Origin: JAWLDA01 sp041686855
GTDB taxonomy: Bacteria > Bacillota > Limnochordia > DTU080 > RSA5
Length of the DNA stretch: 64,000 nucleotides
NCBI GenBank assembly: GCA_041686855.1
Contig: JAWLDA010000006.1
Span: 219,429 to 283,428, forward strand
Direction of reading: 5' to 3'
Position numbers and translations under genes: made by a program. Numbering within the stretch: the stretch's first letter is position 1; each line of letters opens with the position of its first letter. The notes below the pieces were generated by a model. It saw nothing but the letters and a program-made list of their open reading frames with translations. It was not told the DNA's origin and made no database searches. Positions 25,246 to 32,589 of the stretch are shown one piece after another.

Positions 25246-25267
25246 GCATACATGTTAACATGTATGC
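25246..25267. promoter_or_regulatory. Perfect 22-bp palindrome, candidate operator
   Basis: The 11-bp half-site GCATACATGTT is followed immediately by its exact reverse complement. It ends at the base before the AAAGGAGG ribosome site of the ribbon-helix-helix gene. Ribbon-helix-helix dimers bind short inverted repeats, so autoregulation of this gene and the overlapping integrase gene is likely. The position suggests repression of transcription or masking of the leader. Confidence 0.72.
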
Positions 25268-25283
25268 AAAGGAGGAAGGCGAG

Positions 25284-25445
25284 GTGAAGAAAGAAGTGAT
25301 GCTCGCCGTGCGGGTTCCGGAGGATATGCGACGGGCCATCAAGGCCATGGCCGCACAGGAGGGTACAACAGTACAGATTCTGGTCCGTGAGGCAATATCA
25401 GATCTGCTTAAACATCACAAGAGTGGAGGGAACAACGGTGGCTAA
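25284..25445 (+). CDS. Ribbon-helix-helix DNA-binding protein (CopG/Arc-like)
   Basis: The 53-residue protein has the ribbon-helix-helix pattern: EVMLAVRVPEDMRRAIKAMAAQEGTTVQILVREAISDLLKHH. The beta strand (MLAVRVPE) contacts DNA and the two helices form the dimer. GTG 25284 lies 8 bases after AAAGGAGG. An ATG at 25260, inside the palindrome, would add eight residues and is less likely. The gene overlaps the integrase start by 8 bases, so integrase translation is coupled. It is probably the regulator controlling integration or excision. Confidence 0.78.
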   Translation: MKKEVMLAVRVPEDMRRAIKAMAAQEGTTVQILVREAISDLLKHHKSGGNNGG

Positions 25446-26658
25446 GAAACCTAAGCGAGGGGCCGGTGACGGCAGTATCTATCAACGCAAAGACGGTCGT
25501 TGGATGGGCTCAATCATGTTGGGATACAAACCAGATGGCAAACCAAACCGGCGCGTTGTCTACGGAAAGACCCGTCGGGAAGTTGTGGACAAGCTAGACG
25601 CCCTGAAGTCGGACTATAAGAGGGGCACCCTAACGGCACCGACGAAACGGACAGTTGGAGAATACTTGGTTGGTGACGTGAAGGCCTTCGTGACCGGCGA
25701 GGCTGTAGGCGGCTGGCTGGAGACTCACAAGCGATTCGGCGGGAAGAAGGGCAAGGGACTGCGTCCGAACACCTACCGGGGCTATGCGAGCATTCTAAAG
25801 AACCATGTGCTCCCCGAAATTGGCCGGGTGCAACTCCAGAAACTGACGCCGGACCATCTGGAGAGACTTTACAAGGCCATCCTCAACAAGAAACGCCGGG
25901 ACGGAAAGAACCTATCGATGCGCCAAGCGCACCTTGCCCACCAGGTCTTGAGGATCGCGCTGCAAGCGGCTGTGGAGAAGGACATCGTTAAGCGCAATCC
26001 TTGTGACCGGGTACCAGAGAAGCCGCGTACGAGCTATAGGGCGGAGGATAGGCCCAGGCTCGACCGGGCCGACGTTTCGCGGGTGCTTGAGGAGGTAAGA
26101 GGGAGCAGGTATTACATTCCCTTTCTCCTTGCCATGTCGGCGGGCCTGCGCCGTGGTGAGATCATCGGTCTTCGTTGGCCTAATGTAGATCTTGATGAAG
26201 GCATTATCTACGTGCGAGAGCAGCTTCAACTCGACGAGGACAACAAGCCCGCTCTGGAAGACGTGAAGACTCCGGCTGCAATACGAGACATCCCCATTCC
26301 GGCCGATGTGGTGCAGGTCCTAAAGAAGCACCGGGCTTCACAAAAAGTGGTAGACCTGGATGGGTTCGTTGTTACTAATAGCCGTGGAGGTCACCTGCGA
26401 CTGTGGGATCTTGACCACAAGTGGGGAGAGATTCGCGAAAAGCTGGGTCTACCAAAGAAAATGGTACTCCATGATTTGCGAGGCTCATGGGCGACTTGGA
26501 TGGCTGCGGCAAAGGTTGACGTGAAGGCAACGAGTCAACTTCTCGGACATTCCGACGAGCGGGTAACGCTCCGCATCTATCAGACGGTAACCAAGGAGAT
26601 GAAAAGAGAGGCCGCCCGAGCGATGGAAGGCATCACACGGGCGGCATCCGACGAGTAG
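25438..26658 (+). CDS. int: Tyrosine integrase of the tRNA-Ser element
   Basis: The 406-residue phage/ICE-type integrase has an N-terminal arm-binding beta region (GDGSIYQRKDGRWMGSIMLGY) and then a SAM-like core-binding domain (~60-190, LRPNTYRGYASILKNHVLPEIGRVQLQKLTPDHLERLY). The catalytic domain has Arg238 (SAGLRRGE), the HDLR motif (His345, Arg348), His371 in GHSDER and the nucleophile Tyr381 (RIYQTVT). GTG 25438 follows GGAGGGAACAACG. The stop is ~160 bases from the tRNA-Ser CCA end, the usual place for an element's integrase. All catalytic residues are intact, so the enzyme is probably active. Confidence 0.93.
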   Translation: MAKKPKRGAGDGSIYQRKDGRWMGSIMLGYKPDGKPNRRVVYGKTRREVVDKLDALKSDYKRGTLTAPTKRTVGEYLVGDVKAFVTGEAVGGWLETHKRFGGKKGKGLRPNTYRGYASILKNHVLPEIGRVQLQKLTPDHLERLYKAILNKKRRDGKNLSMRQAHLAHQVLRIALQAAVEKDIVKRNPCDRVPEKPRTSYRAEDRPRLDRADVSRVLEEVRGSRYYIPFLLAMSAGLRRGEIIGLRWPNVDLDEGIIYVREQLQLDEDNKPALEDVKTPAAIRDIPIPADVVQVLKKHRASQKVVDLDGFVVTNSRGGHLRLWDLDHKWGEIREKLGLPKKMVLHDLRGSWATWMAAAKVDVKATSQLLGHSDERVTLRIYQTVTKEMKREAARAMEGITRAASDE

Positions 26659-26690
26659 GCAACGTCTTCACAACTAAGAGCGTCACCCTC

Positions 26691-26721
26691 GCGCCGGAGC
26701 TGCAACTCCGGCGCTTTCTTT
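26691..26721 (+). terminator. Terminator after integrase
   Basis: A perfect 9-bp stem GCGCCGGAG / CTCCGGCGC with a 6-nt loop is followed by TTTCTTTG. It closes the regulator-integrase unit before the tRNA genes of opposite direction. Confidence 0.88.
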
Positions 26722-26814
26722 GTCGCTCGCACCTGTTGCGAGAGACTCGTGAGCGCATTGTAGTCAACTATTGTAGTCATTCGACTTGTCGTTGCGCTAC
26801 AAAACGCTTGAAAC

Positions 26815-26871
26815 TGGCGGAGGAGGAGGGATTCGAACCCTCGTCACCCGTTAGGGTGGCACGATTTCCAG
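26815..26871 (-). repeat. Proximal attachment repeat inside tRNA-Ser(GGA)
   Basis: These 57 bases are identical to 12713-12769. They cover the tRNA from its CCA end into the anticodon arm. Here they are joined to the tRNA 5' part, so the functional tRNA was rebuilt on integration. Confidence 0.9.
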
Positions 26872-26904
26872 TCGTGTGCGCTAGGCCAACTACGCGACTC
26901 CTCC
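26815..26904 (-). tRNA. tRNA-Ser(GGA)
   Basis: The minus strand folds as a class II tRNA. Acceptor GGAGGAG pairs with CTCCTCC, with discriminator G and encoded CCA. The anticodon loop is CTGGAAA (anticodon GGA, reading UCC/UCU), and a long variable arm (ACCCTAACGGGTG) is typical of Ser. Its 3' two-thirds is the integration target of the element to the left. Confidence 0.96.
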
Positions 26905-26916
26905 AAAAGAAAAAAG

Positions 26917-27010
26917 TGGCGGAAGGGGAGGGATTTGAACCCTCGAGGCGCCTTGCGACGCCTAACGGTTTTCGAGACCGCCTCTTTCGGCCGCTCAGAC
27001 ACCCTTCCGC
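26917..27010 (-). tRNA. tRNA-Ser(CGA)
   Basis: This is a class II tRNA on the minus strand. Acceptor GCGGAAG pairs with CTTCCGC, with discriminator G and CCA. The anticodon loop CTCGAAA gives anticodon CGA (codon UCG), with a long variable arm. It is 12 bases upstream of tRNA-Ser(GGA) and was probably co-transcribed with it. Confidence 0.96.
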
Positions 27011-27034
27011 GCAAAAATCTGCTCTCTTGCGAAA

Positions 27035-27508
27035 CTACCTTTTGGGCTTGCTTCGCAGTCGACGAAAAAAAGCCTGCATCAGCGCCGCGCATTCACTTTG
27101 CAGCACTCCTGCAGTCACGTCGATCCGATGGTTGAGCCGAGGATCCCGCACGAGATCAAAAAGCGTGTCGATGGCACCCGCCTTGGGGTCCGTAGCACCG
27201 TAAACGAGACGATCCACACGCGCCATCACTAGTGCGCCAGCACACATCGGACAGGGCTCAATTGTAGCATAGAGCGTGCACTCTGTCAAACGCCACGATC
27301 CGATCTGAGCTGCCGCTTCACGAATCGCAACCACCTCGGCGTGCGCAGTCGGATCATTATCCCGCTCCCGCAAGTTGTGGCCTCGCCCAATGACGCCATC
27401 GTTGCAAACGACGACAGCGCCAATCGGGACTTCCCCGATGGCGCCGGCGCGCTCCGCCTCCATGATGGCTTCCTTCATAAACAACGCGTCGCGTTCTGCC
27501 TCGGACAT
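27035..27508 (-). CDS. tadA: tRNA-specific adenosine deaminase TadA
   Basis: The 157-residue cytidine-deaminase-fold enzyme converts A34 to inosine in tRNA-Arg(ACG). The zinc and catalytic motifs are visible: HAE in DPTAHAEVVAIREA near residue 55 (the Glu is the proton shuttle) and EPCPMCAGALVMARV near residue 84. The helical C terminus FFRRLRSKPKR is basic, as expected for tRNA binding. Its place beside serine tRNAs and before the SRP RNA and dnaX matches Bacillus chromosomes. It is transcribed on the minus strand, away from dnaX. Confidence 0.95.
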   Translation of the reverse strand: MSEAERDALFMKEAIMEAERAGAIGEVPIGAVVVCNDGVIGRGHNLRERDNDPTAHAEVVAIREAAAQIGSWRLTECTLYATIEPCPMCAGALVMARVDRLVYGATDPKAGAIDTLFDLVRDPRLNHRIDVTAGVLQSECAALMQAFFRRLRSKPKR

Positions 27509-27590
27509 AGCGTCCTCAGCATACTCCGGCCTCCCGAACGTGTCAAGGTGATCGCCGAAAAGGCCGCAGAGGTGGGCGCGGGCACCCCAT

Positions 27591-27767
27591 TCATTTTTCG
27601 CGTTCCTTCGCGGTGCCCTGGCGTTGGCGCTGCTTAGAGGAGTCGGACTTTCCGGCGAAATCAGCGGCGTCTCCAGTTTCGAAGCGCTCCGCGTCGTCCG
27701 GGCTGTCCGTGACCACTAGCGTCAGAGAGTCCTTGCGCTTTGGGATACCTTTCTCTTTTGAAGGCAT
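27591..27767 (-). CDS. Small hydrophilic protein of 58 residues
   Basis: ATG 27767 follows CTGGAGGACGAGGAT. The product begins MPSKEKGIPKRKD, has an acidic centre (TDSPDDAERFETGDAADF) and ends in a Gln/Arg/Lys-rich tail (SKQRQRQGTAKEREK). It has no hydrophobic segment and looks intrinsically disordered. No family is recognised; similar short polar proteins in spore-formers are sometimes spore components, but nothing here proves that. It lies between tadA and the DUF4363-like gene on the same strand. Confidence 0.55.
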   Translation of the reverse strand: MPSKEKGIPKRKDSLTLVVTDSPDDAERFETGDAADFAGKSDSSKQRQRQGTAKEREK

Positions 27768-27806
27768 ATCCTCGTCCTCCAGTGTGATGGTATACGAAAT
27801 TGTGTG

Positions 27807-28289
27807 CTAATCTCGTTCAGGAGCCGTTTCGAGCCGGCCTTCCGTTTGATCGTCATAGTTCTCGATGGTCTCGAGCATACTATCGATCTTTTGATGTGCG
27901 GTCTCAGTGTCACGCCGGTCGACGGCTACGATCAGACCGTCCATTGCGGCTTGAAAGTCCCTCATGACATCCGTTGTCCACATACGTCGACCTGCGCTGG
28001 CTTGCATCGGGGTGCGATAGGAGAGCCACTTCTCTTTCGCATTCATTGCCCTCTCTTTAGCCTCTGTCCATGCTCCAGCGCTTACGGCTTGCTCCGTTTT
28101 CTCAATCGCTGAACGAAGCTCGCCGAGTGTCGCTGGTTGGGGTGTCGCGCTCTCGCTGTCCCTCGCCCGATGGGGTGTGGGCCCAGGAGCGTCTTGATTG
28201 GCCAACGTGCCTGTAACGAGGAGGAACAGCACGAGTAGCACGCCGTAGATCGTCCAATATGCGTATTTGCGTCCTTGATTGCGACCCAA
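27807..28289 (-). CDS. Membrane-anchored DUF4363-like protein
   Basis: The product of about 160 residues starts at TTG 28289 after AGAGGTG. An N-terminal anchor (WTIYGVLLVLFLLVTGTLA) is followed by a polar linker. A helical domain then carries LRSAIEKTEQAVSAGAWTEAKERAMNAKEKWLSYR, a Trp-containing repeat typical of DUF4363, and DSMLETIENYDDQTEG. Family members are small exported helical proteins of unknown role in spore-forming Firmicutes. The same frame stays open far upstream, antisense to the SRP RNA and dnaX, but that part is not protein-like. Assignment to DUF4363 is by pattern only. Confidence 0.6.
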   Translation of the reverse strand: MGRNQGRKYAYWTIYGVLLVLFLLVTGTLANQDAPGPTPHRARDSESATPQPATLGELRSAIEKTEQAVSAGAWTEAKERAMNAKEKWLSYRTPMQASAGRRMWTTDVMRDFQAAMDGLIVAVDRRDTETAHQKIDSMLETIENYDDQTEGRLETAPERD

Positions 28290-28373
28290 TGGCAAACACC
28301 TCTGGGAGTAGCGTCTGCACGGGACGCACCGCGTACGCATCCTTTTTGTGTCACGATAGGGAGCGTGCCTTTC

Positions 28374-28403
28374 TTGACACCTTAGTGACGCCCCCGATAT
28401 AAT
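28374..28403 (+). promoter_or_regulatory. Consensus sigma-A promoter of the SRP RNA
   Basis: A perfect -35 TTGACA (28374-28379), an 18-bp spacer and a perfect -10 TATAAT (28398-28403) predict transcription from about 28410. This is ~43 bases before the SRP RNA body, implying a processed 5' end. It is the best promoter match in the window. Confidence 0.9.
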
Positions 28404-28452
28404 TGGACGTGCACTTCGCATTTGCGTTTCATTCTTACTCGTGTTTCGCTTT

Positions 28453-28722
28453 GCCGTGCTAGGCGGGGAGGTAGCGGTGCCCTGCACCCGCAATCCGCTA
28501 TAGCGGGGCCGAATTCCCACTCGAGGTCGTTTTCGTCTAAAGGTCAAGGGGCTTGCAAGCGGTGTTGAGGATCGGGTCTCGTGCAATGGGACCTTGTGAA
28601 CCCCGTCAGGTCCGGAAGGAAGCAGCGGTAAGCAGGTGCTCCCATGTGCCGCGAGCTCGCCTGGTCTGAGCCGCATGCAGGCAATCCGCTTTGGACGGAC
28701 GATCGACAGCGGGTGCACGGCA
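28453..28722 (+). ncRNA. ffs: Signal recognition particle RNA (large Bacillus type)
   Basis: About 270 nt match Bacillus scRNA. The 5' Alu domain has GCTAGGCGGGGAGGTAGCGG and GCAATCCGCTATAGCGG. The helix 8 tip carries the SRP signature GTCAGGTCCGGAAGGAAGC, which binds Ffh. The 5' GCCGTGC pairs with 3' GCACGGC, closing the molecule, and a T run follows. The long form with an Alu domain is typical of spore-forming Firmicutes. Its place between tadA and dnaX is conserved. Confidence 0.96.
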
Positions 28723-28750
28723 TTTTTTAGATAGGGCCAGTGTACCAAAG

Positions 28751-28791
28751 AGAGTCGCACTCGGGATCTCATCGGGTGCGACTCTTCTGTT
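28751..28791 (+). terminator. Terminator between SRP RNA and dnaX
   Basis: AGAGTCGCAC and GTGCGACTCT form a perfect 10-bp stem with a 15-nt loop, followed by TCTGTT. It probably separates the abundant SRP RNA from dnaX, with partial read-through possible given the weak T tract. Confidence 0.7.
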
Positions 28792-28885
28792 ACCTCAGGT
28801 TCACCGTATCGTTCGGTTGTGCGTGCCGGTATGGACGACAGGGAATGACCCGCAGCTTGCCGAAAGCTCGGAGAGGGTGATCCGA

Positions 28886-30937
28886 TTGGCTTACCTTTCA
28901 CTTTACCGCAAATGGCGTCCTCAAGCATTTTCGCATGTGGTTGGACAAGAGCACGTTGTGCGTACGCTGCGAAACGCTCTGGATATGGGACGCTGCGCGC
29001 ACGCCTATATCTTTGCCGGACCGCGTGGGACCGGCAAGACCACATTGGCACGCCTTCTTGCCAAAGGGCTCAACTGCGTCAACGGTCCCACCGGATCTTG
29101 GTGTAATGAGTGCGACAACTGCCGGCGCATCTCCAAGGGTCAGTCAGTCGACGTGATCGAGATTGACGGCGCATCCAACCGCGGCATTGATGAGATTCGC
29201 GACGTTCGTGAGAAGGTGAAGTTCGCCCCCGCACAGGGACGGTACAAGGTTTACATCATCGACGAAGTGCATATGCTTACGCCGGAGGCATTTAATGCCT
29301 TGTTAAAAGTATTGGAGGAGCCTCCGGAGCACGTCGTCTTTGTCTTTGCAACCACCGAAGCGTACCGGATTCCGGCGACGATTCTCTCCCGATGTCAAAA
29401 GTTTGATTTTCGGGCCTTCACACCAGCCCAAATTGCCGAACAAGTTCGGCATGTAGCCATGCAAGAAGGCGTGGACGTTGAGGAGGGGGCGTTGCGCCTT
29501 ATTGCGCGACATTCGGCCGGTGGCATGCGAGATGCGCTGGGCTTCCTCGACCAGTGTATTGCGTTTACCGATGAGGGTATCACGGAGACGCTGGTCGCCC
29601 AAGTGCTCGGCGTGGTGGAACGGGAGAGCCTCGAGGCGCTGGCAAAAGCGGTTGCGACCAAAAATCTTGGCGACGCGCTGACGCTCGTGAAGAGTGTGGT
29701 CGATTCGGGGCGTGATCTGCGCCAGTTTGCACGTGATGCGGTGCAGTTTTTCAGGGATCTCATGTTGCTCAAGGCTGCGCCGAGCCCAAAGGGGCTCGTC
29801 GTCTTGTGGGGGGAAGATCTCGAGCGGGCGCAACAGATCGCTGAACCTTTCGACGTACCGCGTCTGCTGCGTCTTGTCGAGCGCTTAGGGCGAAGCGAAG
29901 CGGACATGCGCTGGGCACAAACGGCACAGTTCCCCCTCGAGATGGCAATAATCGAACTTTTGCGCGAAGAGGAGGAGCCGGTCGGGCAACTCTCTGATCT
30001 GCTTCGACGGGTGGAAGCGCTTGAAGCCAAGCTGGCCTCACACCCGACGCAGCCCGCGCCCACGACAACGCCGCACGTGAGCCGTCCCGAGGTAGAGCGT
30101 AGATCTAGCGAATCGCCCGCGGCTCGTGGGCCGGTAAGCTCTCGCAGTCCCGACGACCAACAGAAGGCCTCGGCGCCCGGTGTCTCATCACGGGAAAGGA
30201 CACCCTTACCGCAGGGAGAGGAGACCGCAAAATCCGCTGCGAGCAGAGGTTCGGCCGCCGCCGAGGGCGCCGCTGCCGGCACGAGCCCAACTCCGAGTCC
30301 CGAGGCTACTGGCACCTCCGCCGCCGCAGGTCCAGATGGGTCGTTGCTGGCACGCATTCGGGAGGAGTGGCCTCGATTGCTGGAGTCGCTGCGGACTTCA
30401 AAGAACGTGCAACAAGAGGCGTTCTTGCGGGAAGGCTCACCCGGATCAATCCATGACGGTGTCCTGACTGTGTACTTTTCGCCCAATCACCGATTCCACC
30501 AGGCAAACATTGCCCAGGAGAAGAACACGAGTATTGTCGAAAAGGCGATTGCAAAGCTCTTAGGTGAAGAGATCAAGCTCGAAGCAGTCGTCGGCGAGCC
30601 TCCACCCGTGCCAACTCCTGCTCCTACGCCTGATGTTAACCCTGAGTCTGATCGTAGGTCTGGCCATGTGTCGGACTCGGTCCAGGAACCTCCTGAGCCG
30701 CCCCGTAGCACGTCTCCCGAGGGCGGCGGGACCGCGGCGCCGGTATCGACCAAGCAAGAGAGCTCAGTAGAGGGAGACGAGCGGCCACAAGCTACCCAGG
30801 GGCAACACTCGCCTGCGGCGCCTGTGGGTGGTGCGACGGAGCCAATCGATCCCGAGGAGATCGACGAACCAATACTCAAAGAGGCGCTCAAACTTTTCGG
30901 AGGCACCATCACGCGCTTAGAGCGCGAAGGAGGGTAA
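28886..30937 (+). CDS. dnaX: DNA polymerase III subunit tau/gamma
   Basis: The 683-residue clamp-loader ATPase begins LAYLSLYRKWRPQAFSHVVGQEHV. It has Walker A GPRGTGKTT, a zinc module (CVNGPTGSWCNECDNC), the DEVHML Walker B and the SRC motif in ILSRCQKFDF. Domain III follows, and a long Pro/Ala/Ser/Glu-rich region (~390-520) precedes the C-terminal domain that contacts the polymerase. TTG 28886 is chosen because GAGAGGGTGA precedes it; GTG 28877 is three codons earlier. No A-rich slippery site for a programmed gamma frameshift is obvious. It begins the dnaX-ybaB-recR operon. Confidence 0.95.
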   Translation: MAYLSLYRKWRPQAFSHVVGQEHVVRTLRNALDMGRCAHAYIFAGPRGTGKTTLARLLAKGLNCVNGPTGSWCNECDNCRRISKGQSVDVIEIDGASNRGIDEIRDVREKVKFAPAQGRYKVYIIDEVHMLTPEAFNALLKVLEEPPEHVVFVFATTEAYRIPATILSRCQKFDFRAFTPAQIAEQVRHVAMQEGVDVEEGALRLIARHSAGGMRDALGFLDQCIAFTDEGITETLVAQVLGVVERESLEALAKAVATKNLGDALTLVKSVVDSGRDLRQFARDAVQFFRDLMLLKAAPSPKGLVVLWGEDLERAQQIAEPFDVPRLLRLVERLGRSEADMRWAQTAQFPLEMAIIELLREEEEPVGQLSDLLRRVEALEAKLASHPTQPAPTTTPHVSRPEVERRSSESPAARGPVSSRSPDDQQKASAPGVSSRERTPLPQGEETAKSAASRGSAAAEGAAAGTSPTPSPEATGTSAAAGPDGSLLARIREEWPRLLESLRTSKNVQQEAFLREGSPGSIHDGVLTVYFSPNHRFHQANIAQEKNTSIVEKAIAKLLGEEIKLEAVVGEPPPVPTPAPTPDVNPESDRRSGHVSDSVQEPPEPPRSTSPEGGGTAAPVSTKQESSVEGDERPQATQGQHSPAAPVGGATEPIDPEEIDEPILKEALKLFGGTITRLEREGG

Positions 30938-30942
30938 CCCCT

Positions 30943-31260
30943 ATGAAAAACATGCAGAAGATGATGAAGCAGGTGCAAAAGATGCAGGCCGAGATGGCCA
31001 AGACGCAAGAAGCGCTGGCGGACCAGGTCGTCGAAGCGTCCTCTGGTGGCGGTGTGGTGACCGTGAGCGTAAACGGACACCAAGAAGTGAAGAGTATCAA
31101 GATCGACCCGGCCGCGATCGACCCTGAAGATGCCGAGATGCTTGAGGACCTGGTGCTCGCCGCCGTCAACGAGGGGCTGCGCAAGTCACAGGAGATGGCC
31201 CAAGAAGAGATGGCCAAGGTGACGGGCGGTCTCAACATACCCGGCCTTCCGGGCTTCTAA
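30943..31260 (+). CDS. ybaB: Nucleoid-associated protein YbaB/EbfC
   Basis: The 105-residue protein starts MKNMQKMMKQVQKMQAEMAK. The central beta region VVEASSGGGVVTVSVNGHQEVKSIKIDP carries the family signature, and a helical end follows. It forms DNA-binding dimers. It is 5 bases after dnaX and 12 before recR, the conserved order, in which these genes support replication and recombination repair. Confidence 0.96.
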   Translation: MKNMQKMMKQVQKMQAEMAKTQEALADQVVEASSGGGVVTVSVNGHQEVKSIKIDPAAIDPEDAEMLEDLVLAAVNEGLRKSQEMAQEEMAKVTGGLNIPGLPGF

Positions 31261-31272
31261 GCGAGCGCACCT

Positions 31273-31872
31273 ATGGCCACATTTGCTCGCCCCATTGCTC
31301 GTCTGGTTGAGGAGCTCACAAAACTGCCTGGCATCGGTCCAAAGACCGCCCAGCGTCTGGCTCTTCACATTGTGGGAACCTCCCTTGAGGATGTCCGGTC
31401 CTTGGCCGACGCCGTCGTCCAAGCTAAGGAGAAGACGCGCTACTGCTCCGTTTGCTGTAATTTGACCGACGTGGACCCCTGCCGGATTTGCTCGCACCAA
31501 GGACGGGACCGATCGCTCCTGTGCGTCGTCGAGGATCCCAAAGACGTCATTGCTATGGAGCGCACTCGGGAGTTTAAGGGGCTCTACCACGTGTTGCAGG
31601 GTGCCATTTCTCCGATGGATGGCATCGGCCCCGGCGATCTCACGATGGAGGAGCTCTTACATCGTCTCCGCGGCGACGATGTGAAGGAGATCATCCTCGC
31701 GACGGATCCCAATCCAGAGGGTGAAGCGACGGCGATGTATCTGGCGCGCCTGCTCAAACCGCTGGGCTTGCGCGTCACCCGGATGGCCCACGGCATGCCC
31801 GTCGGTGGAGACCTTGAGTACATCGATGAAGTCACCCTCACCAAAGCACTGGAAGGGCGACGGGAAATTTAA
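31273..31872 (+). CDS. recR: Recombination mediator RecR
   Basis: The 199-residue protein has an N-terminal helix-hairpin-helix (LPGIGPKTAQRLALHI) and a four-cysteine zinc site (CSVCCNLTDVDPCRIC). The Toprim domain follows (LLCVVEDPKDVIAMERTREFKGLYHVLQGAISPMDGIGPGDL), and the C-terminal swapped segment ends VGGDLEYIDEVTLTKALEGRR. RecR works with RecO/RecF to load RecA on gapped DNA. The length matches the family exactly. Confidence 0.97.
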   Translation: MATFARPIARLVEELTKLPGIGPKTAQRLALHIVGTSLEDVRSLADAVVQAKEKTRYCSVCCNLTDVDPCRICSHQGRDRSLLCVVEDPKDVIAMERTREFKGLYHVLQGAISPMDGIGPGDLTMEELLHRLRGDDVKEIILATDPNPEGEATAMYLARLLKPLGLRVTRMAHGMPVGGDLEYIDEVTLTKALEGRREI

Positions 31873-31955
31873 GAACTATTTCCTGGTATACCGGCATAAA
31901 CCCCTAGGTTCGAGCCTATACTTTAACGGCGAAAGACCTGGAAGGGGGAGGCGGT

Positions 31956-32276
31956 GTGCCGGTGAATCGGTGGTTTTCCGGTATCTTTGAGAGAGTGTGG
32001 GACTACCTCGCTCCTGATGAGACCGTAAAGGTTACAGAAGATCGGAGCGAGGCGAAGCCCGAAGTGATTCGAGCGGTCGATGCGGCGCGCCTTGAGTGGG
32101 AACGAGCCCGGGCCTACTTTGATAATGTTACCGATCCTGATCTGGTCGATCACGCGACGTACGAGATTAAGGCTGCCGAGCGAAAGTACGTGTACTTATT
32201 ACGTCGGGCGCAAGAACTCGGTTACCGCATCGAGGATGCGACGGGACTAAGCGAACCGGTGGAAGTTGAGGCGTGA
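31956..32276 (+). CDS. yaaL: YaaL-like protein (DUF2508)
   Basis: The 106-residue acidic protein has the DUF2508 pattern: AVDAARLEWERARAYFDNVTDPDLVDHATYEIKAAERKYVYLLRRAQELG. GTG 31956 follows GGAAGGGGGAGG; GTG 31962 is possible. It sits between recR and bofA as in Bacillus, and its stop overlaps the bofA start (GTGA). The role is unknown; the family is restricted to spore-forming lineages. Confidence 0.85.
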   Translation: MPVNRWFSGIFERVWDYLAPDETVKVTEDRSEAKPEVIRAVDAARLEWERARAYFDNVTDPDLVDHATYEIKAAERKYVYLLRRAQELGYRIEDATGLSEPVEVEA

Positions 32277-32581
32277 GTTGGCCGAGTCGATTCCCAACTG
32301 TCGACTTCACACTCGACTGGCAGACGCTTGTCGCCTACGGCTTCGGTCTCGTCTTGCTCTACCTCCTTGCCAGACTCCTCTTTGTGCCGATGAAATGGGC
32401 GCTCCCTATCATCGTCAACAGTTTTGTCGGCATCGCTTTCATTCTCATCTTTAATCTCGTAGGCGGCCTCTTTGACCTGAGGCTCGCGTTAAATCCAATC
32501 ACCGTGTTGATTGCCGGATTCCTCGGTCTCCCCGGTGTGGGGTTGTTGCTGGCCCTGGAGTACGTCGTACAGTCGACCTAA
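32273..32581 (+). CDS. bofA: Pro-sigma-K processing inhibitor BofA
   Basis: The 102-residue membrane protein has three helices (LVAYGFGLVLLYLLARLLFVP, ALPIIVNSFVGIAFILIFNLVGG, ITVLIAGFLGLPGVGLLLALEY). The conserved BofA core (NSFVGIAFILIFNLV, then INPITVLIAGFLGLPG, here LNPITV) is present. In Bacillus, BofA with SpoIVFA holds the protease SpoIVFB inactive until engulfment is complete. Its presence marks the organism as an endospore former. It overlaps yaaL by four bases and ends the dnaX-recR run. Confidence 0.92.
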   Translation: MSWPSRFPTVDFTLDWQTLVAYGFGLVLLYLLARLLFVPMKWALPIIVNSFVGIAFILIFNLVGGLFDLRLALNPITVLIAGFLGLPGVGLLLALEYVVQST

Positions 32582-32589
32582 CATTCAGT

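Larger units (their letters stand above)
12713..26871. mobile_element. Integrated genomic element in tRNA-Ser(GGA)
   Basis: About 14.1 kb is bounded by 57-bp perfect direct repeats of the tRNA-Ser(GGA) 3' end. A full-length tyrosine integrase gene ends about 160 bases from the intact tRNA, the usual arrangement. Other mobile-element genes inside are an excisionase-like HTH protein, a ribbon-helix-helix protein, a DUF3987 protein, a second short tyrosine recombinase and several orphan small proteins. No capsid, tail, relaxase or type IV secretion genes are seen, so it is not an obvious prophage or conjugative element. The middle (19.6-24.5 kb) carries an ion/stress-type cargo. A tRNA-Arg 3' fragment at 24657-24702 hints that two insertions are stacked. 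Confidence 0.8.

Noticed and set aside
28290..29051. N-terminal extension of the DUF4363-like frame across the SRP RNA and dnaX start
   Set aside because: The sequence is not protein-like and lies antisense to a conserved ncRNA; TTG 28289 has a ribosome site.
29395..30486. 363-codon minus-strand ORF inside dnaX
   Set aside because: It is antisense to dnaX and low in complexity (Ser/Arg/Ala); it arises from the Pro/Ala-rich linker of tau.
28886..30937. Programmed frameshift producing a gamma form of DnaX
   Set aside because: No run of A residues followed by a hairpin was found at the expected place near the end of domain III.
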